64,000 bases of DNA from Vigna angularis (taxonomy: Eukaryota; Streptophyta; Magnoliopsida; Fabales; Fabaceae), in assembly GCF_016808095.1 (NCBI RefSeq), contig NC_068973.1, positions 20,193,501 to 20,257,500 on the forward strand, read 5' to 3'. The translations under genes and the position numbers were made by a program. The notes under the pieces were generated by a model, which saw only the letters and a list, made by a program, of their open reading frames with translations, searched no databases and was not told where the DNA came from. Below, piece by piece: positions 45,989 through 56,208 of the stretch (position 1 is the stretch's first letter; every line of letters begins with the position of its first letter).

Positions 45989-48037
45989 CTAGTTTTAATT
46001 TCTTTCAGTTTTTAGTATTTGGATTTCTTTTTTGACTTGCCTAGTGGATAGTTCTTTTGCAACCGATTCGATGATTTGAGTGAATCATATGTTGTGCTTA
46101 AATTGAATGCAAATCTCTTGTGCTTGCTCTTTATCCATGAGGATTGTTTTGAAAATCTGATTGAGATTATGTGGTTGAGCTTGTTGAACAGAGATTGTGG
46201 TTGCTTGTATATGTTTGGATAAATGCTTGGTTTTAAGTGTGATCAATATTTTTGGCATGATTTTTATCAAATTTTGGAACCCTGAGTTAACCTGTAATAT
46301 GTTATGCCTCAAAGTTTATTGTTGAATGTTATTACTTTGGAATCATAGTTGATTTTGCCTGAGTTTCTCTATTTGAACTATTTGCTTGCTTGTTACAAAT
46401 TATCAAGGCCATCTTGTTCTTTAACCTACATTTTTGAACCCAAAAGCCAATGCAAAACCTTTGAACCTTAAAGAAAACTTTATCATTCTTGAAACCTTAA
46501 GCTTATTGAAAAATTGTTCACCTCCTTATCTTGAGTTGAGATGAACATATTTGTTAGGATGAGGATAATGGTTTAAGTTACTGGAATTTATTATCATAAG
46601 GAAGCATTGAGAAAACAAAAGTTGAGTTAAAAAGAAAGAAAAAGAAGAAAAGAAGAAGAAGAAGAAAAATAAAAATGAATTCAATGAACAAAGCTGGGAT
46701 ATAAGTTGAGAAGTGGTTTATTAAATTATGAAGCAAAAAGAAAGACTAATGCTATATCATGAAGTAAAATTGTTTTCTCTCTTAGCTCAAGGTACTTTGT
46801 TGTCTAGAAAAACCAATTTTTCTTCTTAGCCTAGCCACAAAAAGTCTTTGTGATATTAACTTGCTTATGAATGTGTTTGATATTATTGAAACGAAGGGCA
46901 GAGTTGAATTGTGTAACACTGTGATAGGTGAGAGTAAGAAACACATCCTTATACACCATTGTGCTTGAGTGAAACACTTTTATTGGTGAGGATTGGTTCC
47001 ATTCATTCAATGAAAACATTTTTTCATGTCTGTTGATCTATCATTTGCATCTATCTTGTGCTTTACAATTTGTGAGCACCATGGTTGAAGTTTAGCTTGC
47101 TAAGGCCATATTATCTCTTGAATGTAATTTCTAAGTTGAGCAAGCATGGTTGATTTTCCTTATTTTGATTGAAATTGTGTCTTGAGTTGGTAGACCATTA
47201 CAATTGAATTGTTTTTCTAGGTGAAGTACTTTTGCTTGAGGACAAGCAAAATTGTAAGTTTGGAGGAGTTTGATAATGTTAATTCTTACCATTATCTAAG
47301 CATTATTTTAGTAGCAAAATCAACTTTTTTTCTAGCTTGAAACTTGCTTAATCCTCTTCTTTATCTTGTTTATAAATAAGTGTGTTTTAGGCCACATTGA
47401 TGTAATATCATCATCAATCCCTATATTTTTTAGCTAATACTATGCTTAGAAGAACCTTCACCAAAAGTATACATCTAAACCAACCACAAAAGTAAGTAGA
47501 TCTACACAAAATGGGAGAAAGAATCAATGCAGGATTGATAAATCAAGCCTAAGCGCTCTTGGCTCAAGGGTGCTGGAGCGCCACTACATCATGATCGTCA
47601 CACGCCCGAGGGCCCTCCCTGTTGGGACGCTGGAGTGCCACCGTGTTGATGTTGCACATAATGTTGATACTTTGTTCCTACGCACCCTTTCTCCATGGTG
47701 CTTGAGCGCTAGTGCATCACGACTAACACGCGCCTGAGCGCCACCCCTTTTTAGGCGCTTGAGTGCCATTTTTTGCTGACATGACAGATTTGTCTATTTA
47801 ACTTAGAAACACGAAGGGCTTTGGGTCTTTGGTTCTTTGGAGGCGTGATTTCACTGTTAGAGCTCATGGAGGCCATGAGGATCTTGTGGGAACATCTCCT
47901 CATCTTCTTTTGGGTCTCCTTCTTCTTCCACCATCATTTTTATAAGCCCTAGGGTTCTCCATGGAAGTGGAGAACCAGATTCATCTTGTTAGGGTTAGAT
48001 GTAACCTCTGAATTCTTGTGTAATTGTTGAATAATTC

Positions 48038-48039
<2 letters not shown>

Positions 48040-48129
<90 letters not shown>
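48040..48129. repeat. (TA)n microsatellite, 45 units
   Basis: Uninterrupted TA run inside D's 3' LTR. The matching site in the 5' LTR (about 39988) is only aaaatatatatcaa, so this is a post-insertion expansion. It also creates false poly-Tyr/Ile reading frames on both strands. Confidence 0.95.
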
Positions 48130-48132
<3 letters not shown>

Positions 48133-48784
48133 TTTTCTATCAATTGCTAGTATTCTTGTTTCCAATCTTAAAGCTTACATGTAATAGGAATGTTCATGAC
48201 TTGAATTTAAGGTTTAATGGATTATGGGGAAGTAAGATGGAACCTAGAACTGAAATAAAAGTCCTTGTGGTCATTGATTCTAGGGATGGAAGATGATTCA
48301 CATGTTGTCTTAAGATCCTAGCTCATTAATACGGGTTTTCTTGTTAGATTTTCCAAGAGATTGGAGTTTAATATGAAAAACCTAGGCTCTTTCACCTAAG
48401 GGATTAGAGCTAAAGTGTTTTTGTAGATTGAATTTAGTAAATTGATGAAGAGATTGGAGTTTAATAGGAAAAACCTAGGCTCTTTCACTTAAGGGATTAG
48501 AGCTAGAGTGTTTTTGTAGATTGAATTTAGTAAATTGATGAAGAGGAGATGAAATTGGGTAAGCTACAAGAGTGAAATAGGTGAAAACTAACCTTAGCAA
48601 TGTCATTTCATACATTTCTAGTCTAGTCCATGTCTAAGTGTCTTTAAACACCAAAGTCCAACCTTGCATATTTGTAATTTTATCTCTTTGCACAGGTTTG
48701 TAAATGGATGTTATGTTCTTGAGTTTATATGAGTTGTTAATCGCACAATTCTCTAGTATTACGAGTCTCTTGGGAACACGATAC

Positions 48785-50174
48785 CGTTGATAGGGGGAGC
48801 TATGTGAAAGCTAAACCCAAACCGTTGTGTGTTTTTGATGATGACAACAACATAAATGTTTTAATAGTTCCTTTCACAACAACTGAATTATGTAGTTGTG
48901 CTTATATGTTTGTTTGTGCCATAACTGTTTAGTTTGCATACGTATTGTGGTTATACATGAGTTTATATTTGTGGTATGCATATTCATAGGTCTATATGAT
49001 AAAATTGTTTGCACAATGCATATCTGTATGAAGTAATTGATTATAGTGTTTATGTAATAAGTTAGATTCATCAGATATCAACAAATGCTTTAACTGTAGC
49101 AAACGACAAGTTTTAACCGATTACATTATATGTTTAATCGATTAAAACTCGTGCCTTTGTTAACACCTGATTGGTGAGTGCAGGGATGTGTTTTCAAATG
49201 AAAATGTTTTTAAAGTTGCTTAACTGTTATACTTAACCGATCACACGGTTTTTTTAATCGATTAAACTCTATGCACACTGAAAAATGTTTTCATGATAAG
49301 TCTTTACTAACATAACAATCATATTTTGAATTGTTTTGACTTATGATATTTGTGCAATCGATTACATTAATTGCATAATCTGTTAAATCTATTCTAATGT
49401 AATTTTGGTATAGCAGTGATAATTGTTTAATTGATTACATTAGTATTGTAATCGATTAATACCTAAAAGACTTGAGAAAAACTATATATTGATGCATAAC
49501 GCTCTACATTAAAAAAAACTTTTGAACATTTGATCTTTAATATCTAATAAAAGTGAGTTGAGAAAGAAATTGTAGGTGTGCTCATTCTCCAAGAATCAAG
49601 AATTGTTTGTTTGGAGGATAGTAAGGATTCTTGAAGGAATTTCTGTGTGCTTTCTTTGGCTGATCATCATCCATACTCTGAGGTGTTCTGAACCTGATCA
49701 ATTTTATTGATTTTGCAATCTGAGGATTGAGGTTTCCCTGTTGCCGGTGGCCAGGAAGAGAACGTGAGGTTCTGGTTACTTTGAGAGATGTCTCAAACGG
49801 TTTCTGCAGAAAGACAATTTTTCTTTCTATGTTGTATTCTTCTATATTAGATTGTGAGTTTGAGAGGAAATTACATTGAGAGAGGGTCTCTATAAGTCCT
49901 GCTATATAACTCAATCTTTATAGTGAAGAAACTTTCAATCTAAGGTTGATTGAAAGGGACTGGATGTAGGTATTGAGGCCGAACCAGTAAAAAAATCTTG
50001 GTGTTTGTCTTTCTATCCCTAAACTCTTTTCTTGCATTACAATCTTTATTTGCTTGTGTTTCTAGAAAGTACAAAAGATTTACAAAGATTTTCAAAAGAA
50101 CAAAATTTTTTAATAACCAATTCACCCCCCCCCCCCCCCTTTTGGTTGGAAAATAGGGCCTGCACATTTCTACA
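48785..50174 (+). mobile_element. Solo LTR I, TSD GATAC
   Basis: 1390 bp between GATAC (48780-48784) and GATAC (50175-50179). Starts CGTTGATAGGGGGAG (probably TG originally) and ends ATTTCTACA. Features: paired aatcgattaa motifs, gatgatgacaacaacat near the 5' end, and a 15-base C run (50125-50139) followed by cttttggttggaaaatagg at the 3' end. The interrupted D LTR rejoins at acgatac|ttagtcttaccatg. It is related in plan to sequence E. No internal domains. Confidence 0.88.
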
Positions 50175-50240
50175 GATACTTAGTCTTACCATGATTTATT
50201 ACTTAAAATGATTCAATGCACTTGCCGAACCAACCCAACA

Positions 50241-50862
50241 GTAACCCACTATGAGAGCTGAAAAATAAGTTGTAGGTATATAATAAGAGAGTTAATTGTG
50301 GTTTTATATCCTCCAACAATTCTAACAATGGGAAAGCAGAAGTCTCAATAATTTGCATGCTATACACTTCTGCAATAACATTTGTATCCACCATTCTCTT
50401 AATATGATGTAGTTGAGTTGTGGTAGTTATGCTGTCACTTTCTCCTTGTAATGTAGTGAATCTTTCTTCATGTAAAAGTTTGATCTATAGCAACTCATAA
50501 TCAGTCAAATGTGGCCCAATTGTCTTTAGCCAACTTGTCCCAAGAATGAGATTTGCACCTAAAATGGGAAGTAAAAACACTAACAATGTAAAATTATTCC
50601 CCAAGGCATGTAGTGTTAAATGTTCAACAAATTGTTCTGATTCTATATAATTACTATTGTCCACCATCACTTTAAACACATGAGCCTTCTCAATTGGAAG
50701 TTTAAAAAATTTAGCAACTTTAGGTTGTAAGAAGTTATTTGAGCCACCACCATCAATGAACACTTTTAGAGACAAGGTTCCTACATGAGCCATAAATTTA
50801 ATAGTACCTACTCCCAAGCCACCTTTTAATGTATTGAGTAATAAATTATGATCATCACTCAA
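50241..50862 (-). pseudogene. Chromovirus C aspartic protease and protease-RT linker
   Basis: 50862-50485 is open: GTLSLKVFIDGGGSNNFLQP KVAKFFKLPIEKAHVFKVMV DN, then VFLLPILGANLILGTSWLKT IGPHLTDY. This is the RVP-type protease of chromoviruses; the active site is IDGGG, where D(S/T)G is usual and DGG(S/G) is typical of this group. The linker 50484-50241 has stops and reads toward LLLYTYNLFFSSHSG, which continues at 25542 across D. The spliced order proves that D entered here. Confidence 0.85.
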
Positions 50863-51905
50863 TTGTAATTTTGTTTCTTCCTTCAGTTATGGATTGCATT
50901 CAGTTATGTCAGCATCCTCTTCTCCGAGTTGTAATACATATAATTGTCTGTTAGGGCACTTATGATTGAAGGAGAACTTCTCATCATAGAAGTAACATAA
51001 GCCTTTCTCTCTTGGCAATTGCATTTCTGCTAGACTTATCTTTTCACATTAGAATTTCTCATTGTTGGTCCTAGAGAGGTAGGTAATAAAGGTGGTAATG
51101 TTGTCTTTGTGTTTGATAATGGGTTTTTGGAGAAATTTTAGTGATTGTAGTGACAAAGGAACCAACGAAGGGTGAATGGTTATGTTTGGTTGGAGAAATC
51201 CTAACTGATTTTTTGTTAGGCCTGTATTTTTCTTCATAAATTCTAGCTAAAGCAACAACTCTTAATAAGTTTAGTGGAAAAAAGTAATTACATCACGCTT
51301 AATATTCGCATTTAAACCACTTACAAAACAATTGAGTATCAGTTCCTTAGACAATCCTTTTGATCTATTCGTAAGAGACATGAATTTTGAATAATAGTCC
51401 AAAACTAACCTGTTTTGTTGCAGCTTTAATAGTTCTATCATAGGACAATCAAAGGGAGAGGATCCAAATTGAGATTCTAGAGCTCAAGTTATTGTTGCTC
51501 ATGTTGTAACAACTTCAATTTTCTGTTAGCATTTAGAACCACAACACTACGTCCTTTTCAAAATGCATTAATGCAATTTCAACACATTCTATATCTGGTG
51601 TATTGTGGTAATTAAAAAATTTGTTAGCTTTAAAAATCCATTCTAACACTACAGACGAACCATCGTAATAAGGAAAACCAATAGAAATGTTCTTGATGGG
51701 TGAAACCTTTATGAGCAGAGAAGCGTTAGATTTGAGTTCAAAGGGCTTCCATGAGTATGTGCTGAGTTTTGCAACAATTGTTGTAAGGAGAGCTTGATCT
51801 ACTCTATTATAGTTTCTGAATATGATTATTTTTTCTTCCATCGTTTTTTGATGTTTTTCCATCGTCGCTACTAGATGACGAATGTGTGCTAATTTCAGTT
51901 TGCAT
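50863..51905 (-). pseudogene. Chromovirus C gag
   Basis: Starts near 51905 (MKEMQTEISTHSSSSSDDGK). 51862-51533 reads through a gag domain (FELKSNASLLIKVSPIKNIS IGFPYYDGSSVVLEWIFKAN KFFNYHNTPD, IALMHFEKDVVLWF), followed by stops. At about 50950-51010 is a zinc-knuckle relic, GLCYFYDEKFSFNHKCPNRQ LYVLQL, in which the second Cys of the CCHC set is Tyr. Several stops and frameshifts. Confidence 0.82.
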
Positions 51906-51955
51906 TTCCTTCATTCTTGTATGTTTCACCACAGAAGTCAATGAAAAAACACTAA

Positions 51956-52235
51956 TGAAACAGCTCTGTATATAACAATTTAGAATTAAACTAAAAATAG
52001 CTAAAACAAAATAGAGGAAGCTTTCGGTCAAGCTTTCAGAAAAACCTGGATGTACACGTACCTGGCAGAAGGGACAAAGGAATTTCAAAAAAGATGTAGA
52101 ACACAAAAATGGAAAAGGTTAAATTACACACAGAAAAAGGAGAATCATGAAGAGAAGTTCATACCAACAGTCTACCTTTCGTCATAAAATTCCAAAATTT
52201 AACATTATCCTTTCTTTCTCTTGTGATTTTACGTA
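51956..52235 (-). repeat. 5' LTR of chromovirus C, truncated
   Basis: Alignable to 20069-20370 up to ttttacgtattc; after about 52235 the similarity stops, so roughly 190 bp of U3 is missing compared with the 3' LTR. The minus-strand sequence at its inner end (tatacagagctg) faintly recalls the initiator-Met-type PBS of chromoviruses but is not convincing. Confidence 0.6.
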
Positions 52236-53559
52236 TTCGCATGATATGACCCTTAATTCTTGATGTGAAAGGGTATGCTGAATAATTTAAATATGATTAT
52301 TAAAATATATAAAGTGAGTTCACAAATTTCATCATATAGTTTAATTTTTATAATTGAGATAAGCTTTAATTCATTTTTGAAGAGAATATAAAGCTAAAAT
52401 AAGCTTATGCAATCTTTTATCGCCAGTAGTTTAGCTCTTTTATGCTTGGAATATCAATATTATATTGAGAATATTTTTTCGAAACCTCATGATTACATTT
52501 GACATGCAGACAAAATTGAATGAAATGGTCAATTTTATTTAGGGGTGTTCTATTTTTATAAGGTGCGCAAAAGACAAGGTTACATATACTGTGTTTTGTC
52601 ATGTTATATTTGTTTGCCAAAGGAGACAAATATTTTGACGACGGAGAATTTGTAGTGAGAGATATTTCAATGATACAAGTGTTTTAGAAAGGGAAATCTC
52701 AATCTCGATGATAAAGCTTTTGCTTTTATGTGGGAATGTCTCATTCATAAGAGGGCAAGGCCAGATTGATTGTTATAATTCCTCGGCCAGATTGATTGTT
52801 ATAATTCCTCGTAAAATAAAGCATTTGTAAAGGCAGATGTGAGTTTAACACCCGAATGTACAACATTCAACAGCCAACGAGATTTTGAAATGTTTTGTAT
52901 TTTGAAAAGAAAAAAATTAGTAGATTCAAAATCATTATAAATTGACTTGATTTTACCAAACATATTATCATTTCTTAACATAATGCATATTCATTTAAAC
53001 TGAGAAGAGCATATTTCCAAAGAACATCACGAATTTTGAAGTTATCTTGAGATCATAAGGACATAAGAGAATAAAACAGAAAGATTAATTAGTTCCCTCA
53101 TTAAGGATTAGGTTAGTTCAGAACGTTTCATAGGTTAGTAAATCCGCATTTTGTTTCTATATTAGGTACAATGCTGCGGCTAGAACAGAAACTTTGGTGA
53201 ATTTTGAGGCGAAGAATAGTAGAAAAAGAAGTATTGAGCACTTTTCATTCTCAGATATTATGAAGAAGTTTACAATTATGGTGTGCATTATTCGCAGAAT
53301 TGTTTTACCACTCTATACTAAACTGAATATTTCATACACGTTATTGGCTATATATGCCAATATCAGTATGAATATGCTTGAAAAAATATCATGACACCAT
53401 CCCAGGAAGGGTGCCAATCTGTGTAGGAATATCAGATACTCTTCATGACAGATACAACATTGCATCTCAATATGGGGTGATATATGCAATGCAGATTCTG
53501 AGAAACATAATAATACAATCTTTTTCATAGCAGAAAGTCAGAAACACTTGCCTAAGTTG
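52236..53559. other. Unique AT-rich sequence and 3' flank of LSF2
   Basis: No gene. A perfect 26 bp tandem duplication (gccagattgattgttataat.. at 52759-52784 and 52785-52810) stands out. 53190-53559 presumably includes the LSF2 3' UTR on the minus strand; no clear polyadenylation signal can be assigned. Confidence 0.5.
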
Positions 53560-56208
53560 TCAAGTATTACGAAGGGAGCGAACACGATCTTGGATCAAGT
53601 TTCTTTCCCAGTCTGCTATATCCTCAAATGCATATTCTGGAAGATTCTCAAATGGCTCCTTGAATGGATCATTCTTAGACAAATCATAAGTAGCTCCACG
53701 TATTGCTGTTTTATTTGGTCCACAAGGTCTCTTTGAAGTTAGCATATCATAAGCTTCATTTAGCTGTCCACAGAAAAGTGCCACATTCATTTTTTTTTCA
53801 AAACAAAGTTGTACTTCTCATTTAAGAAAACTGTGAGCAATCTATCACCAAGAGAATGATGTGCAACCATAACACTTATGAAAAAAAATAGTGGGGAAAT
53901 TGTTTTGGATTCAAATACAAGGTGAGGGTTTAGGACTCACATTCATGCGACAAAACCAGAACAAATAAGCAATTGCCACCGCTGGAGCTCTTCCAAGCCC
54001 TGCAGTACAGTGTACATAAACTCTTCCTTTCCCCTGAGAAATTGCCCATTCTAAGGATGCAACTGCTTTAGGTAGTTCACTTCGCAAGGACCCTGGATCA
54101 AAGTCTTTTGCCTAATAATGCAGACAAGAAAAAAAAGCGTGATAATAATTTAATGTAAGAACAAGTAAGCCAGAAATGGAACAATTTCAGAGTCAAGATA
54201 ATCTTTCACATTCTTGACATGGAATATAGTCAATTGCATTGAAAAAGTAAATGGGTCCTTGGGTTAATGATTACACTTAGTCATGAAAACTCAAGACCGT
54301 TGGCAAAAGGCAAATGGAGCATTTAATAAACTCGATAAATTTTTAGTAGTTGAATATTTGAAGTTCATAGTATTTTTCGTAGAGATGTATCTTTAGATTC
54401 AAAAACTAATGTCTTCCAAGATTAAATGTCTCATTTTATAACATGTACTAAGAGTCTCATGCATAATATAAATAATGTAGCCAAATCAAACAAAAAAAAA
54501 AGTAAAATCTTGTGTATTCCCCTTTATTTATCTTGCCACTTCCTTCAAAAACTCTACCTGCTAACGACATTTGGCAATTCAAATATTGTTCACCCTGCGA
54601 GATTTTTTCTTTATCCTTCATAAATTTACAGAAACTGGGCTAGCTTACTCCTAATGTTGGGCTAGCTTACCGGTCTCCTAATGTGGCCAATTTCAAGTTC
54701 GTGACACCTTCTTATTATTGACTGTAAATCTATTCCCCAGTAATCAACATCCTTGTCCTGTTGCAAATTTAGAATGTATGTCACACCCTCTTCTTTTTTT
54801 AGGTGATCTATGTCTTCCGGTTTCTGTGGTTGAGAGCCCACAATCAAGTAGTCCGTTATAAAAGTATAATTCATACCTGAAAAATCAGTGGTCGCATCAG
54901 TTGAATGATATATCATGCAAGGAAATATTAATATTTGGAAGTAGAGAATGTTAAACTTCCAAAACATATCGGAGATATAAGGTTGATTTCCTGGAAGAAT
55001 ATTTTTCTTACCATCATTTGCATTTTTCATTGAAAAAACAGTATCCATAAGTTGCAAGTTAATTTATTTCCTTTTGGCAACATCCTTAACCAATCTTCTC
55101 ATGCACATAAAGAATCCCTCTTTAACGTGCAGATCATCATCTCTAAAATTAGGTTGATACTGTAAGTAAGATTAACGAGATAACATGCAAAGACCTTCAA
55201 AGCTAATTATCTCACCTCTGATCAATGATTTTCCAAATAGATTCATAATTATGAAAATATCAATTATGGTATATCAGAGGTTAAAAACAATTACACAGCG
55301 TAATCCATATGCTCATATATAAAAATCATTGTGGGTGTCATTTGTGAATCCATGAATCTAAGGACCACTAGAAAAGGTACAACAACTTTACAGCATGTGG
55401 TTACATGATCATGAATGATGCTTTTGATTCATAAAGACAAGTTGAAGTCAAATAAGTAGTTGAAAATCTCGGCATACCAAGCTTTATCTAGTCTATTCCT
55501 TTTGTAAACTTTTAAACATGCTATTTTGCATGGTTTTAGGTGATCTTTCTTCCTTCCTTTAGAGTAATATGACAAACCATCAAAGGTTCTAAAAATCTTC
55601 AAATATTAAATCAATGCAATGGCCAAAACATGGGGTCCGATATAAACAATTACGCTTTTAAATAGAAAGAGCATCTCCAATTTTAAGATAAAATGCACAA
55701 GCACAATAATTGAAGATTGCAAGAAGAAGGAACTGAATGAGAAAAAGAATCACAATATCATCGATTAAAAAAACCCAGCACCAAAATGATTGATTCCCCT
55801 GACATATCCGTTACATTTGTGAATATGAGAATGATAAGAAAGATGGGTAGCCTTTGAAAGAGCAAAAGGCGGAAACGAAAGCAGTAGGTAGCATATGGAG
55901 GGTATGAAAAGAGTAAAGAGATGAAACAGACCGAGATCATGGTGATACTCATAAGGGTTCCTCATCATTCTCTTCATAGCGACGTTGTAGTCCTCCATCC
56001 TGTCCTTGTTCTTGTGAAGCCTCTTGCCTGTGAAGGTGGGGTTGTCCTCAGTCCCACTTTCTGGGAGTTTACAAGATATTGGAGTGAGCCTTGTAGGGTA
56101 GTTAAGATAAGGAGGAACTATACATCGCCATAATGTTTTGTTCTGTAGTTGCCTACCCAAAGGAACTTTGAGCACCGAAGGGAACCAATTATTACCAACC
56201 ATTCCCAT
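53560..56208 (-). CDS. LSF2: Phosphoglucan phosphatase LSF2 (Like SEX Four 2), chloroplastic
   Basis: Four exons on the minus strand: 56208-55932, 54876-54671, 54111-53941 and 53763-53560, all introns GT...AG with consistent phases, giving 285 residues, close to the usual length of about 280. Residues 1-70 are a basic, Ser/Thr/Pro-containing transit peptide. NKDRMEDYNVAMKRMMRNPY begins the mature part. The dual-specificity phosphatase domain runs over about residues 94-260: IVGSQPQKPEDIDHLK, YILNLQQDKDVDYWGIDL, general-acid Asp164 in AKDFDP, and active site HCTAGLGRA with Cys196 and Arg202. The C-terminal motif is KRPCGPNKTAIRGATYDLSK, then DIADWERNLIQDRVRSLRNT. Known family role: removes C3 phosphate from starch glucan during night-time breakdown, without a carbohydrate-binding module. 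Start: Met at 56208; a second Met two codons on is an alternative. No disabling change seen, so probably functional. It is the only intact host gene here. Confidence 0.95.

Larger units (their letters stand above)
40606..47270 (+). other. Interior of D: no coding domains, two nested elements
   Basis: PBS-like TGGCGTTATTGTCGGGGA at 40612-40629. 40700-41180 may be a gag relic but no domain is recognisable. A single post-protease motif (gaaattaaacaagcgctttttggaggcaacccgg region, about 41190-41226) shows where the protease once ended. 41230-41673 and 42982-44058 are 3' non-coding, with cgcccaagcgcc-type GC patches at 41445-41555 and 43530-43640. Solo LTR G and mini-CACTA H interrupt it. 45992-47270 is the AT-rich 3' tail, with a GA-rich run at 46625-46670 and a PPT at its end. 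Confidence 0.65.
25543..50240 (+). mobile_element. Athila-like LTR element D with multiple nested insertions, TSD RTAAC
   Basis: The 5' LTR starts TGATAATGCTAATG (25543) and ends CCAACCCAACA (40605), split by A. The 3' LTR is 47271-50240, split by I. Flanks are ataac (25538-25542) and gtaac (50241-50245), a 5 bp duplication with one change. The PBS at 40612-40629 (TGGCGTTATTGTCGGGGA) is a decayed tRNA-Asp type, and the PPT is gtttggaggagt at 47259-47270. The interior (40606-47270) has no recognisable gag, RT or integrase; it has one post-protease motif (41190-41226) and a long 3' non-coding tail, so D is non-autonomous or heavily decayed. It lies between protease and RT of C. Confidence 0.85.
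47271..50240 (+). repeat. 3' LTR of D, split by solo LTR I
   Basis: About 1.58 kb once I and one GATAC are removed. It starts TGATAATGTTAATTC and ends CCGAACCAACCCAACA. It contains a 90 bp TA array (48040-48129) and a roughly 92 bp tandem duplication (48358-48449 and 48450-48542), both absent from the 5' LTR, so both arose after insertion. Confidence 0.87.
20069..52235 (-). mobile_element. Ty3/gypsy chromovirus C, minus strand, host of nested elements
   Basis: Once F (21422-23815) and D (25543-50240) are removed, the minus strand reads gag, zinc knuckle, protease, RT, RNase H, integrase, chromodomain. Junction evidence is strong. Across D the protein reads FFSSHSG | LPSRTHVHSIPLLEGSN, and across F it reads IIMNFIT | LHISQGYYNI, both matching the usual continuous polyprotein. 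LTR-like ends are 20069-20427 and 51956-52235; the right one appears cut short, so the outer target duplication cannot be read. The PLLEGSN..YRYPH style before RT suggests a Reina-like clade, but I am not certain. Frameshifts, stops and lost catalytic residues make it dead. Confidence 0.85.

Noticed and set aside
47949..48296. Open frames with long poly-(Tyr-Ile) runs
   Set aside because: Produced by the TA microsatellite, which is open in several frames. Not a gene.
50125..50139. 15-base C run as a telomere or origin signal
   Set aside because: It sits at the conserved 3' part of solo LTR I, where related LTR sequence E has a short 'caagaggtgaattgg' equivalent, so it is a slippage-expanded homopolymer.
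55765..55931. Continuation of the LSF2 first reading frame beyond 55932
   Set aside because: Intron 1 read-through: the GT donor at 55931-55930 and the acceptor before 54876 restore the conserved phosphatase sequence in phase.
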